NCBI RefSeq assembly: GCF_022458985.1
Contig: NC_061788.1
Location: forward strand, 2,253,826-2,317,825
DNA from: Mugil cephalus
Taxonomy: Eukaryota > Chordata > Actinopteri > Mugiliformes > Mugilidae
DNA length: 64,000 bases
Reading direction: 5' to 3'
Under the pieces are notes generated by a model. That model saw only the letters and a program-made list of their open reading frames with translations. It was not told the origin of the DNA and made no database searches. The position numbers were made by a program, and so were the translations under genes. Every line of letters begins with the position of its first letter. The first letter of the stretch is position 1. Positions 21,357 through 34,726 of the stretch are shown here, one piece after another.

Positions 21357-23962
21357 TCACAGCATGTTCACCTTCGCCACCACCTGCTTGCAGCCGGTCT
21401 GCGAGTATTCGTGGTCGCCGACGGCGGGGTAGTACTCCACCTCCCCCGCCAGGCGCTCTATGTTGGTGTGGTCCGGGTAGAAGCCCTCTCGGGCCATTTC
21501 GTCCAGGAAGCACTCCATGACGTGGCCTTTCTCCAGGAGGCCGAGCGGCAGGAGCTCCGCCTCCGTCCACAGCGGGTGGAGCTCCTCCAGGGTGGCGCGT
21601 AATATGGGCATCAGCTCTTTCACCAGGTTGCTGTGGCGCCCGGACGCCGTGGAAATACTCGAGGAGTTGTGCAGCATGTGCTTGGTGATGTGCCCGTGGC
21701 CCAGGTTGCTCAGGAACAGGTAGACGGCGTTCAGGTACTCGTTGGACTGCTTGGACGCCACCAGCTGCCACAGCGCGTCCAGGATCTCGCCGTGCATGTG
21801 CTCGGCCTCGTCGAAGATGAAGAGCGGGATCTTCTCCTCCTCCTCGGCGCGCTCCACCATCTCCGAGATGATGGCGGCCAGGTCGGAGGCGCAGCGCAGG
21901 GCGTCGGCCTCCTGGGGGCAGTGGTGGAGGACGTAGTACTGCAGCACCAGCGTCTCGCCCACCACCGAGCGGAAGTGTCCCGCCAGGAGGCGTCCCAGGT
22001 GGCTCTTGCCCACGCCGCTGGGGCCGTGCAGGGACACCACCAGGGGCTTGTTGTGGACGTACGTGGACAGGTAGTCCTTCAGGTGGGACAGAAGATCCTC
22101 CACCGCCCCCTGCTGGCCGAACACCTCCCTCCGCAGGGTCTTCTCCAGCCCCTCCAGGTCATATCGGAGGACGTGGTCGTCCAGGTTCTCTATGGCGTTG
22201 TACACCTGCAGAGGAACGATTGAACAAGTCTTCAGGTCAAGGACTTTTTGCAGCACAAAGCTTCGGTTTCTTGGTAAAATCTCCAAAGCCTCTTAAAAAA
22301 AGATGCTTCAGTTCTAACAGAGAGATGTGGGGGTTGAGGGTTTAATCAGGAACATCTGTGGGCGATGTCCAACTAGAAACAAAAGTCTGTTAAAGACCAG
22401 GTCTGAGCCGTGAAGCTCAGAACTGCAGTTCATCGAGTGGCCACTAGAGGCCCCTAAAAAGCAAATCCCCATAGACCCCCATGTTAAAAAACCTCCTGAG
22501 ACTTAAGCTTTAGTTTGGAATAGATCCTAATTTGATTCAGATCTTTAGGTATTTGTGATTAGTAGAACCTAAGTATCATCTTAGAACTGGTTTTGAAAAA
22601 GATTAGCTGAACATTATTTCTCGTTTAAGAACAAATCAATAATCTGTTAGACCTGAACTTCTTCTAGATCTGGATCTTTTTTGGATGAACCGTGACCTGG
22701 ATGACAAGAAGCAGAAGCTTTTTAATGAAAAGGAATTATTCAAGTTTTATTTGTAAAGAACGTTTAAGAACAATCAGTCAAGAAAAACCAGCTGGTTGAG
22801 GTTAAACTGGATGTGTTGGGTTTCTGGGAGACATTTGATGATGATGCATTGGTTTTATATTGAGCTTTTCCATTTTTCAGATGCTCAAAGCGCTTTACAA
22901 GTGAATGCATTATTCATGCGCTCACACAGTCACACCCTGGTGGTGCTGCTGCTGCACATTTACGCCAACGGCCTCTTACAATCATATAACCAGGAAGCAC
23001 CCGGGGCCACGGTGGGTTAAGTGTCTTGCCCAAGGACATAATGGACGGACTGGGGACAGGGCGGAGTCGAACCGCCGACCTTTTGGTTACTGGACGACCT
23101 CACTGCACATCCACACCTGCACCACATATCAAACTAATCCATTCAGCAGTAAAACTTTCATGGTCGTCAGGATGAAGAAGGTAGAAAAATCTCTGGTTGT
23201 GCAGGAATTTTTGACAAATCTTCAGTCAACAGATCGTCAAAAAGGAAAATTCAGTCTTTTTCTAACTATTAATGTTTATTTATAAACTCATAATCCAGAT
23301 TTCTAGTATTTTCTGAATTACTGACCCCATTAAAGTGCAATAAATCCACATTCCTCCACGTTTTGTGGCGGTTTTCTGTGTCTCTGTGGGTTTTTCCATC
23401 ATTTAATAGTTTTATTTTATATATTTGTGGTCAGTTTATTGTAAATATTCCATCTGGGAGAAGAGAGACTCGTGTTTTAAGCCGTCGTTACCTGGATGAA
23501 GACGATGGCGAAGAGCAGGTAGAGGCAGTACTTGGCCCGGCTGTGCTCCTGCTTGGGCGGCGCCCTGCATCCTCCTCCGTTGGGGAACAGCACTCGCTTC
23601 CTCCTCCTCCTCTTCTTCTTCTGGGGGACGGGGGCCGACAGGGCGGAGAAGGGGCTGGGGGTGAGGCCGTCGAAGGTGAAGATCTTGGGGCTGGTGCGCA
23701 CCGGCGCCCCCATGAGGACCCCGGACCCTCCCACCGTCAGCGCCATCTCCTGCCGCCGCTTCTTAATGGCCTGGTACTTGTGTTTGATGCGAAGGACGGC
23801 GCGAAGGGAGGACGAGAAGTTGGACAGACTCGGCACCGGGCTGCCTCGGCCCTTCTCGTTTCTATCCTCCTCCTCCATCCCTCTGTCCTGCTCCTCATCC
23901 ATCTCTCCTTCAAACTCTCCCTCCGTCTGGGAGGAGGAGGTGCTGCTCTCCTGGTCGCTCAT
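21357..23962 (-). CDS. tor4a: Torsin-4A, membrane-anchored AAA+ ATPase of the torsin family
   Basis: Two coding exons, 23492-23962 and 21357-22205, joined in phase 0, give 439 residues (the human protein is of similar length). Order: an acidic, Ser-rich N-terminus; a basic cluster QKKKRRRRKR at 114-123; one hydrophobic membrane segment at about 145-160 (YCLYLLFAIVFIQ, broken by the intron); then the torsin ATPase domain with Walker A GPSGVGKS (218-225), Walker B LFIFDE (285-290), sensor 1 FLSN (Asn324) and the torsin-specific sensor 2 GCK (428-430). No arginine finger is expected in torsins. Torsins act in the endoplasmic reticulum and nuclear envelope with LAP1-type cofactors; the substrate of torsin-4A is not known. 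An acceptor TCTCTGCAG lies immediately before the ATG, so a non-coding exon should lie upstream; it was not found. Confidence 0.93.
22420..22510. repeat. Interspersed repeat fragment in the tor4a intron
   Basis: The words GAGTGGCCACTAGAGG and CCCCATAGACCCCCATGTTA are common in fish interspersed repeats with the same spacing. Only a fragment is present. Confidence 0.45.
22856..23110. repeat. High-copy fish repeat with CAAAGCGCTTTACAAGTGAA start
   Basis: Starts near CAAAGCGCTTTACAAGTG, continues with ATGCGCTCACACAGTCACAC, GTTAAGTGTCTTGCCCAAGG and GAGTCGAACCGCCGACCTT. I recognise this order from many fish genomes. The last block looks like a tRNA T-arm/B-box word, but it is not a tRNA gene. It lies in the tor4a intron. 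Confidence 0.65.
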
Positions 23963-24149
23963 CTGCAGAGAAACATCAGATTAATCATCATCAGATTAAT
24001 GTGAATGAGGCATAAAAATAACATTCACAGTGAATCAGGGTGAAGATTCAATTATTCAACTATTGTGAAATTACTCTTCCTGGAATCATCACATTCTTTT
24101 GGCTTTGTTTGCTTTTTATAACCCACAAATATTCAATTTCAGCTTCTTG

Positions 24150-25160
24150 GCCACAAAACACACCCACACACAGTTAGCTAACCCTTCGTTTTATTAGCTG
24201 GATGAATACATCTGGAAACGAGCTAAAAACACACCAGATGTGTTTTCAGTTGGTCGGTTAAATTCAATGTTCACTCACTTATGTGGAAAACGTTTAGCTA
24301 ATTAGCGGCTAAATTGTTTAGACTGTAGAAAACCATGTAGTTGTCAGCTAACAAGCTACGCTGAGTGAGTAGTGAAGATAAATTGACCTCGACTCTTATC
24401 ACGTTTGTTCGTTGAGAAAATTCCCATGTTAGCATAGCTTAGCATAAAGCCAGGAAACAGCTAGCTCTGCGTGGCTGAGATTTAGCATCTTGTACAACTT
24501 GGCACATTTATTTAAGATTATCTTAGCGATGCACAGAGATTAGATAGTTACATGTGACTTAGCATAGTTAGCGATATTGATCTTCTTGAGTAACGTTTGC
24601 AGTAACAAGCATGTGCTATATGCTAAATACTGTTATTATTTAAGTACATGAAGAAGAATCTTTATACAAATGTACATGGCTAGCTATTAGCTTAGCACAA
24701 AGACCTGCAGCGGAGGCAAACACTGGGCTAACTGGTTGTAATGTGTGCCAAAACTGAATTTTAATACCAACAATTCACCTTTTAATTGGATACTTAGTGA
24801 CGTAACTAAGCTAAGTGTGTTTTTCTGCTAAGTTAAGCTAAATGTTACTCAGTTTTACCTTCATATTTAGCATAATGATGTGCAGGGTGAATTTATCATC
24901 TCATATGTCTGGAAATCAAGCTTATATGTTAAATACTGTGGTGATTTAACTATGTAAAGTAAAATGTTTATAAAAAAAACTTAGCTTAGCACAAAGACAA
25001 GTAGTGGAGGCAAAATGTACGATTCACCTTTTACTTGAGTACTCTTACACAGAGGAATGTTTTAAGCTAGGCTAGGCTAAGCAAGTATCAGCTGGTTTTA
25101 CCTTCACAGTTTAGAGGCGTGAGCGTAATGGATCATCTTATATAACGTGTTATATAACGT
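24150..25160. repeat. TTAGCTTAGC-type repeat cluster upstream of tor4a
   Basis: Repeated words TTAGCTTAGCACAAAGAC, TTCACCTTTTAATTGG and GCTAAGCTAA with partly shared order at irregular spacing. Same family as at 18440-19650. Confidence 0.7.
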
Positions 25161-27039
25161 CCGCAAATTCACCTTTTAATCGAGGTAAAGAGCCAAGTTA
25201 ACAGTCATTTATTTTGCATTTTAGCTGCCAAATCATGTAATAATTCTCCCTCTTTGACCTGTTACCTAACCACTAATCACCAGATGCTGAAGCTGGGGAT
25301 TAATTACTTTTGGTTTCTGAGTATTGAAACTCGCAGCTGCAGGAGATTTAGACATGCGTGAAAAACCCAGGAGGCCTCCGTCTATGTGAGAGAAATATCT
25401 GCAGATGTTTCCCTGAGAGATAAAACTAAACCTTGATCCCAAACCAGCTGTGGTGGAAACACGTCTGCAGCCAAACTCCAAACAGAAACCAGATAAGATA
25501 AACATCACAACTCGATCCCTCCAAGTCACACTTATCTCATTTATCAGAGTAACCATCATTTCCATCTCTGCCCTGGTCAGCGAGCGCTAACGGGGTTCGT
25601 GCTCAGAGCCACCTTCCCTCAAATATTCAAATCAGCTGCATAAATTACTTGGAAATGTTTCCGACATGAAGAGGGAAGTGGGAAGGGAACTTTCTCTCAA
25701 CTCCACCTGCGCAAAAAAACAGGTGAACTTCTACATAATGGAAGTTCTGCAAAACCCTCTGTGCAAAGGGAAATAGCTTCGCATGGAGGAAATATCTCCA
25801 CATACTAACGAATAACCCGCATAGACGCTCACTAACCAGAGCTGTGAGACTCTTTCTGTTCAGCGTGGGACTTTTTAGCCTCACATAAAAGGAGGAACTA
25901 TCAGTTACACCCAGCACAAAAAAAAAAGAAAAAGTACCACATACAAATGAGCACAATTGCACAATAAATTTGACTTATAAATAGGACTGTTTTTTCTCTT
26001 TCTGTCCGGACTACAGCATATGCATTGTGTGCCGGATATTAATCTTGGCACAGAGACAGAGTCTTTTCTGGAAAAGCTGAGCGTCCAACTTTTTTTTTTT
26101 TAACTTCAGCACAAAAGAATTCAGCCAAAGCTGTTGAGGGAAAGAAGAGGCCGAGCCAGAGAGACACTATCAGGGGTTTAGAAGAGTTTTTTTCTTGTTT
26201 TACTGCTGTTCACATGCAGAGACCTGAAAGACATGGCAACATACCAGACATTTCAGAGCTGACTCCAGCATTTTGTTTGAAAAATGTTGGCGTTTTTTTT
26301 TTTTGCTTCCCTGTCTGACTGAACAGCTGAGAGACTTTTAGAAACCTGAGCCCTAAAAAAGCAAAAAAAAACATGCAAGAATGAAAAAGGGAACTTTCTT
26401 ACCTTAAAAGAAAATGTGTGTGAAAACGTGTCCTGGGCAGAAATAACGGGTGCAGAGGTTTAGTCCATAGTTTGTTGGAATGTAGAAAGCAGATAAAAGC
26501 CCCGCACAGCAAACGGCTCAGCTCAGGAAGAAGAGAGACCTCCTATCTGACTGATCTTACCTCTAAATCCTGTTCTAGACCATCTGCTGGCTCCTCCTCT
26601 TTCTTCCTCTTGCTGCTGCTGCTGCTTTTTCTCGAGGTTTGACACGTCCCACCACATCGAGTTCATCGAGCAGCTCTCAGCTTTCATTTGGTCTTTTCTT
26701 TTTTTAAAAAAAAAAGCCACAAATCCAGTCCAAGGACTTCTCACCTTTCTCCAGGTGGAAGTTTTTGTGGGCGTCACCTCTTCTCTGAGAGTTTTTAAAA
26801 TTGTATGTGAAGTAGAAATTCAACATTTGATAAAAATCTTCCTCTTGATTCTTTGCAGTGGTCTTGATCATTATCGCTGAGATCTACAGGAAATGTGATC
26901 GATCTCATCACTCGTCACAGAGGATAACACTGACCACAGACTTCATTTCCCAGTAATCATGGTGAACTTTTTATGAGGTCATGGGTGGGAAATTACTTGT
27001 GACAAGAGTTTTCTGAAGAGTTATATAAACCTACAATCA

Positions 27040-28110
27040 ACGGCCGGGCTATGTTAGCTTAGCACAAAAACTAAATAAAAATGACATGTTATCTGACGAT
27101 TGGTTAATTTGTACGAAAACTGAATTTGAGGAAATACAAAGCAACACACACAAAAGCTGGCTAGTTTAGCTTAGCTTGAAAGCTCGCTAGTTTAGCTTAG
27201 CACAGAAGAACAGTGACAGAAGGAAATAGTTAGCTGACATCTTATCTGTTGATTCATTAATTTGTACAAAAAATGGATTTTTGGGAAAAATTTTGAGTTC
27301 ATGTTGACAAAATATAAAGCAACACACAAAAGCTGGCTAGCTTAGCTTAGCATGAGAGCCAGCTAGCTTAGCTAAGCACAAAAAAATAGGAATAGAGGAA
27401 AACAGCTAGCTGACATGTTATCTGATGATTGTTTATTTTGGGCAAAAACAAAATTTAGGGGTAAAAAAATGTAACTTTATATAAATACAAAGCTACAGAT
27501 ATGAGCTGGCTAGTTTAACCAAACACAAGCGCTTGTGTAGCTTAGCTTAGCATAAAAACTAATAGCAGAGAACATAACGAACATGTTACGTGTTGATTGG
27601 ATGATTTGTACAAAAACAGAAGTTTGGGAAAAGTCTAAGTATATGTTGAGAAAATGCGTCCATGCAAAGCGGCAACTGAGATCCAGCTAGCTTAGCATAG
27701 CACAAAGACTAGTAACTGAAGCAGTTAGCTAACACGTTATGGATAGTTTACTTTGTAAAAAATAACCATAAAAGAGAAGATTCACCTTTCAACAGTGTAA
27801 TTAGCGAGCTTGTTTCCTTTAGGCAAAAACAGGTTAGCCGTCTCCATGTCTGGGCTTAATGCTAAGCTAAGCTAAGCTGAGAGAAGCTAACTGACTACGA
27901 CTTCATATTTAACGTACAAACACGAGAACGGTATTGACTTTCTTCTCTTAATCCTGACAAAAAAAGACCAGAAACAAACATCTAGCTAACGTTATTCAGA
28001 GAAAACCTAGAGTCTGATAGCTTAGCTTAGCTCAGAGGGGTTAGCAAACACTACAATTCACCTTCTAATGGGCTAATAAGTGAGTGTTGCATAAGCATCG
28101 GGCGTATCAA
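27040..28110. repeat. Diverged tandem array of about 190-bp TTAGCTTAGC units
   Basis: Each unit has AGCTTAGCACAAA, then AGCTAGCTGACATGTTATCT, GATTGGTTAATTTGTAC and AAATACAAAGC, repeating from about 27050 to 27750 and fading afterwards. Units differ by many substitutions and small indels. Confidence 0.8.
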
Positions 28111-29080
28111 AAGGTAGCGCATGTTTCGTTAACTGAATATTAATCAAAGTATTCAAATATTATCATTCATTCATGGTTTCGTTTTAGAGAAGCAGCAACA
28201 AAGAGTCTGTGACTGAAGCGTCTCAGCCAGAAAATAATGAAGCCATTTTCTGCTCAGATGATTTAAAAAACCAAAAAAAACAAAAGATTATTCAACAGCT
28301 CCGAGTGGACACTCAGTTCCAGGCCTAGAATGCACAAGGTCGCGTTTGGATATAAATAGAAAAGCGAGAGGTGTGTCCAGTGTTTGCATAGCATCTCATT
28401 TGCCTACGCCTGCACATGTCAGAATAAATCTTGTTCTTAGTGTTCATGCAGGACTAGACTGATACGTTATATCCACCCTGCCAGTAACTAACATGTGGGA
28501 GTAAGCGGCATTCATAAAAAAAACCTGTTTGTAGACGCCTGTGACTAATTTTGGACTGAAAACGTGCAGGTGGCGTCACTCTTAAAGATTTATATATATT
28601 TTTGGAATCCTGCTTTAGTGTATCTCTGTGAGAAGCTACACCCCGACTCTGTACACAGTTTACGTCCAACGAGTAAACTGTTAAGGTTGAGGTAGGAAGC
28701 GTGGCGCTCGGCCTCTTCCTCTCAGATGTCGATACGTTACGGCAGCGAAAAGCTGCACCTTGATGCGATGCTGCAGATAAAAGGTTTATTTTTAGCAATT
28801 AGGTGTCAAGAAAGCGAGAAGCGCGTGTTCTGCGTCGGCAGCTTTAAATCAGAAGGCGACGTCTTCAGATGCAGAAGGTGTGGCTGTAGCGGAATAACCT
28901 TCCTCCTCCCCCTCAGTTTGAAAACTAAAACCAAAACCGGAGCCTTGAGGCCGGTCGAGATGTTTCTAAAGGTCAGCGGCTGCACGATGAACCACTTCCT
29001 GTTTACTTAAAGCAGCTAATCCGATGACGAGGCTAAAAAAAAATGTTATTATTTTATTCATTTATTTATTTATTACCTTG

Positions 29081-30085
29081 CTGGGTCTATGAAGCTACGT
29101 GTTAGCTTAGCTTAGCGAAGATTCACCTTTTAACAGTGTAATTAGCTTGATTCCTTTAGGCAGAAACAGGCTAATGCTAAGCTAAGCTAACTGACATCTT
29201 ATTAGTTTATTAATTTATTTATTTATCACCTTGCTGGGACTATGAAGCTACGTGTTAGCTTAGCTTAGTTTAGCTTAGCGAAGATTCATCTTTTAACAGT
29301 ATAATTAGCTTGTTTTCTTTAGGCAGAAACAGGCTAATGCTAAGCTAAGCTAACTGACATCTTATTAGTTTATTAATTTATTTATTTATCACCTTGCTGG
29401 GACTATGAAGCTACGTGTTAGCTTAGCTTAGTTTAGCTTAGCGAAGATTCATCTTTTAACAGTGTAATTAGCTTGTTTCCTTTAGGCAGAAACAGGCTAA
29501 TGCTAAGCTAAGCTAACTGACATCTTATTAGTTTATTAATTAATTTATTTATCACCTTGCTGGGACTATGAAGCTATGTGTTAGCTTAGCTTAGCTTAGC
29601 GAAGATTCACCTTTTAACAGTGTAATTAGCTTGATTCCTTTAGGCAGAAACAGGCTAATGCTAAGCTAAGCTAACTGACATCTTATTAGTTTATTAATTA
29701 ATTTATTTATCACCTTGCTGGGACTATGAAGCTATGTGTTAGCTTAGCTTAGCGAAGATTCACCTTTTAACAGTGTAATTAGCTTGATTCCTTTAGGCAG
29801 AAACAGGCTAATGCTAAGCTAAGCTAACTGACATCTTATTAGTTTATTAATTAATTTATTTATCACCTTGCTGGGACTATGAAGCTATGTGTTAGCTTAG
29901 CTTAGCTTAGCGAAGATTCACCTTTTAACAGTGTAATTAGCTTGATTCCTTTAGGCAGAAACAGGTTAGCCGTCTCCATTTCTGGGCTTAATGCTAAGCT
30001 AAGCTAACTGACATCTTATTATTTTATTAATTTATTTATTTATCACCTTGCTGGGACTATGAAGCTACGTGTTAGCTTAGCATAA
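29081..30085. repeat. Well-conserved tandem array, unit about 145-180 bp
   Basis: ACCTTGCTGGG starts at 29085, 29228, 29391, 29554, 29712, 29865 and 30045, so unit lengths are 143, 163, 163, 158, 153 and 180. Every unit holds TGTTAGCTTAGCTTAGC, ACCTTTTAACAGTGTAATTA, GGCAGAAACAGGCTAATGC and TTAGTTTATTAAT. Units are much more alike than those of the neighbouring clusters, which points to recent expansion or homogenisation. Confidence 0.95.
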
Positions 30086-32229
30086 ACCGCTAGCACCGCT
30101 TTCATTTCTTAAATATGCAGAATTTAACATAAGAATCGACAGCAAATGAAACGAGTTCCTTTAAGCGTCTCCGAGACATTAAACGTGGCCCATCCACTCG
30201 TCGTATCTTTACGCTCGTTCCGGCTCAGGGTCAGATTTAAGTTGAAGGATGTTTTCAAAATATGGCCTCTGTGGTCTGTGTATACAGGACGGGACGGGAC
30301 GGACGAGGATGGAGGCTTCACCTGAGGGTCGGAAGAAGATGAGGAAGATGAACCATAATCAGCCTCATGGGCGTTTTTTTTTTTTTCCTCTTTGTGTTTC
30401 ATTGACTCACGACCTGGAATTAAAATAGTTTGTTTGATTTAAAGAAAACTGTGAAGATGAAAACGTGATTAACGATTCAACCCCAAAGCCGGGACTTGGG
30501 TGTAATCACAGCTTTTGTTGAGCCTCCGGGAACGTGTCACATCCACAAGTCTGAGCACAGACACGTTTCACCACAAAACACTTCAGTGCACAGATTAGGA
30601 ACATAATTCCTGCCAAACAAAGATCTGCTGAGTCAATCAGTCAATCAACCGAGCGTCGGGAAGTGAATTTTTGATGATGTTTCTTCTACGTCTCGTCTTG
30701 TAAAAACACATTTACAGCGAAATAACTTCAAAGGACGAACAGTTACCAGCGATTATTCACTGAGAACGACTCTAATTGGATGGATTCAGATTTTTGTTTT
30801 TAGTTGAAACACGCCTCATAATTAAACCCACGTGGAATAAATTTCTGCCTGATCAGGATTTAGTCCAGTAACAGCAGGAAAATCACTCATTAGACTGATT
30901 ATTGTGTTGATTAACCCGAGTAAAAGTTCACAAGATATTTCATTTTTTGTTCATATTTCTGTTCAGTTAATCAACTACTTGTATCATATTCCAGAAGAAC
31001 TGACTTGGATGGAATAAGTGGAGTAGGTGATTATTTATTTGTTATTATTACAATGAAAGGACGAACAGAAAATAAGGATTAGGAATCTGGAGGATCTGAT
31101 CTGAAACAGGTTAGCTGTCTCCATTTCTGGGCTTAATGCTAAGCTAAGCTAAGCTAAGCTAAGTGACTACGGCTTCATATTAACGTACAAACACGAGAAC
31201 GATATCAACCTTTTAATTTTTGTTCAGTTTATCAAATACTCGTATCATATTCCAGAAGAAGTGACTTGTAGGTTTTCAAACAAATGGAATAAGTGATTGT
31301 TTATTATTTTTTCTCATTGTGATTTTTTTTCTTTTTCCAAAAACTGGAAACAGGATTCATCCGAGCTCCGTGTAGTTTGTTTACAAAGAAATGCGCTGTC
31401 ATGAATGACGTTAAAGGACGATCAGAAAACGAGGATTAAGGCATCGGGAGGATCTGATCTGGTTGGAGGACGTTTCATTTTTCTCTGCATCGCTTGAAAC
31501 GCCTCATGATGAAACACAGAACGTGAGTTACTCTGGTTCTGAGAGTATTTCTGAGAAAGTGCAGCGTAGTTTGACTCCAGCGTTTAGGAAAAACGCTTAA
31601 AATATCGGAGATTTAAAGTGTTGCTGTGCTGCAAAGTGGTCATATTAAAATGTGTCTGAAATGATGGTTCAGGTTGTTTAGTCTGTTTCTAAAAGGTTTA
31701 CCTGGCTTCACCTCCTCCTTAAAGAGGAGCGCTACAGGAAATACTGCTCCTGCTCCTCCTGCCCTGACTTCTGCCCCTGGACTCATTAACTCCACTGCAG
31801 AGAAAAGATACGTAAACATCAGATCAGTGCGTCTCTCTTCATCATCAAAAAAAAAAAAATCATTTCTGCATCCGACTAAAAAAAAAAAAAGGACACGAAA
31901 AAGCCGTCAACATATTCAAGTTTCTCTTTACCCAAAAAGAAAACAAAGTCAAACAGGCTCCGATAAGAAGAAACTGGGCACAAATGAACAATTTGTCTCG
32001 ATCAAATAAATAAAAGCGTTTATGACCAAAATAGATTCTCTTTAAGATTTGGAAACAGCAGAATATATTTACACCGACGCCTCTAAAGGCCGAACTCTTC
32101 CTCTGAGGATCCCGTCGTCTGGTCTGGGAGTGCGTTCTGAGGGAACCACCACGTTTGGCGAAGACGCGTTTACGTTTAAAAAAAAAAAAAAAAGACGAGG
32201 TTCGGCTGTGAAACAGTTCCTAGCTCCGC

Positions 32230-34726
32230 CTACTTCCTCTTCCGGCCCCGCCCCCTCCTGCCTCGGCCGGCGGCGGCGTCGGCGTCGGACGCCGCGGCCG
32301 GGATGTTGATCTGACCCTCCTGGATTTCACTTCGCGCCTCCGGAGGCAGATGTTCGATCTGCTGCTGCGTCTCCAGGTAAAACATCACGTCTCTCAGCTG
32401 CTCCTGGAGCTCGGCGATGGCCTCGTCCTTACGCTCACCTGGAAGACAGGAAGTCAAACATCTGAATTTAGTGAAGGCAGAGACGAGGGGTCCTATGGGT
32501 CTTTGAGGGGACGGGAGGGATCATCTCACAGATACTGGATCAGTCTGGGAACCAGGTCAACACCTTCTTCTGCTCCACCTCCTGGTCTGTTATTAATTAT
32601 ACGACTGTACGTGTGTTCTATGTTATATTTCTATGACTAATATATATGTTTCTCCTTGTTACTAATTTCTATATATTTGTTATTTTATGTCGACTTTTAC
32701 TACACATTTGAAATTTAAAAATTCCAGACTTTTTCCAGACAGTTAAAAAAATAAAAATTATTTTTATGGCATTTGAGTAAATAATTGTCATCATGTAAAA
32801 TAAATTATGGAATTAATCGTTTGTTCTCATTATTCTGAATATATATATGTTACATATATGCAGTTATGTCTTTAAATAATTATTAGAATATTATAGCTAT
32901 GTGACGTAGCTCATTCAAATAAGTTAAAGATAAATTCGGTATATTTATTTATTTTTTTTAATTGTAAGTTGCACATAAACAGCGTCTGTTTCCATTTACA
33001 GATACTTTTTAAATCATCTTTCAGTCCTGATGCTGCTACTCTCGTGTTTTATAACTAATCTCACCGGACTAGTCGTGCAAATTCAGTCTTAAGGCATTTA
33101 TTAAGTATCTAAATAAAGCCTCGATGTTCATTAGACACACAACAACGTATTTATCAGCCAATTAAATCATAGTGAGAGAGAGAAAAGCATGAAATGACTC
33201 ATGCACTGATGGATGTACGGCTTTAAAACAAACTTCTTAAGCTCAGTGTCCTCACAGCTGTGTTTACATCCAGATAAACAAACATGATATAGAGCCAGAG
33301 AGGAAATAATTAATAAAATATTATAAGTGGACGTAGTGAAAGGAGTCAAACAGAGGAAGAGGAGAAAGAGGAGGAGAAGATGAAAAAGAGAAAGGAAGAA
33401 GATGAAAAGGGGGAGGAGGGAAAGAAGGAGGAAGAGTAGAGTACGGAGGAGACTAAACTCACATATAAACTAAACTAAAACTAAACTAAAACTGACATAT
33501 AAACAGCAGGTGAAATACATATTGAACACGTCACAATTCTTCATAGTTAACATGTTTCTAAAGGTGATATTGACATGAAAGTTTCACCTGTTGGTAACAG
33601 CCCCACTAATCTATGCACAGAAAGAAGAAAAGCCTTTGTTGGTGATGAAGCTTCCAGACGCCTCCTGTTTGGAGAAACTAGTCACATACGTTGCTCAGGT
33701 TCTTCCTCACAAACAGTCTTTAGATCTTTTAGGTTCTTGAAGCCTCTTCTATCAAATCCTCATTTCATCTTCATCATTCTGGTCGATGGCAGCAGACTTT
33801 TCTCCAGAATGTCTTGGTACATTCAGTTATATGAAGTTTGCCAGTAGCATATGCAGAAAAACAGCCCCTCACCATGATGTTCCACCTCCAAACTTCACTG
33901 TTTTTGTCCTCCAGACATGGTGTGTTATTGCATCCAAAGAGTTCAGTTTTACTCTCATCTGACCAGACTATGTTCTCCCAGTATTTTACAGCTTCTCCAA
34001 ATGTTGTGCAGTAAACTTTAAACGAGCTTCAACATGTTTTTCCTTCAGAAATGAAGAGTCTTGCGTGTTTCGCCTGCATTCAGGCCGTGGCCTCTGAGTG
34101 CATTGCTTATTGTTTTCTTTGAAAACCATTGTAGCTGCTAATTCCAGGTCTTTGTGAAGCTCTGCACTCGTGGTCCAACTCTTCTGGTAATTTATTTCAC
34201 TCCTCTGTCAGAAATCTTGCGAGGAGCATCTGGTCGTGGCCGGTTTATGGTTGAATGATGTTCTTTTCACTTCCTGATTACGGCCCAAACAGCTCAGTGG
34301 AACATTCATTAGTTTAATAATCCTCCGTTCAACACCATCAGAACGTTTGGGAACTATAAGGCTGCGAAGGTCTGAGAGATCTTTGCTTTTATCATGAGAT
34401 GTTCCTTGTGTGACACCTTTTTATAGAGCGTCAGCTTGGACTGAACCAGCTGATATTCATTTGCACTGACAAGAGGCAGGATGGTTTTCTGATCAATGAT
34501 AGATTTCAGCTGGTGTCTTGGCTTTTCATGCCTTTTTTCCATCTCCATTTCTGTGTGTGTTTAATACTTTCCCCCCTCTGTTATTTTACATTATTACACA
34601 TTATTATTTCTGAACTTATTTGTTTTGGTTTCACCAACACCTGGTGAAAATTTCACGTCAATAGCACCTTCAGAAATATGTTCACTATGAAAAACTGATG
34701 TGTTCAATACTTATTTTACACACACG

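Larger units (their letters stand above)
23963..32229. other. Gene-poor 8 kb upstream of tor4a and downstream of brap
   Basis: No exon of a recognisable protein was found in any frame. TTAGCTTAGC-type repeats occupy about 24150-25160, 27040-28110 and 29080-30110. The remainder is AT-rich with poly-A runs. It must contain the tor4a promoter and UTR exon(s) and the brap 3' UTR (minus strand, below 32230), but neither limit can be fixed from sequence. Confidence 0.5.

Noticed and set aside
21633-22223. Plus-strand frame of 196 codons opposite tor4a
   Set aside because: Shadow of the GC-rich tor4a exon; the minus strand carries all torsin motifs.
23030-23095. tRNA-like stretch with GAGTCGAACCGCCGACC
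   Set aside because: Only a B-box-like word is present inside a high-copy interspersed repeat; no cloverleaf could be drawn.
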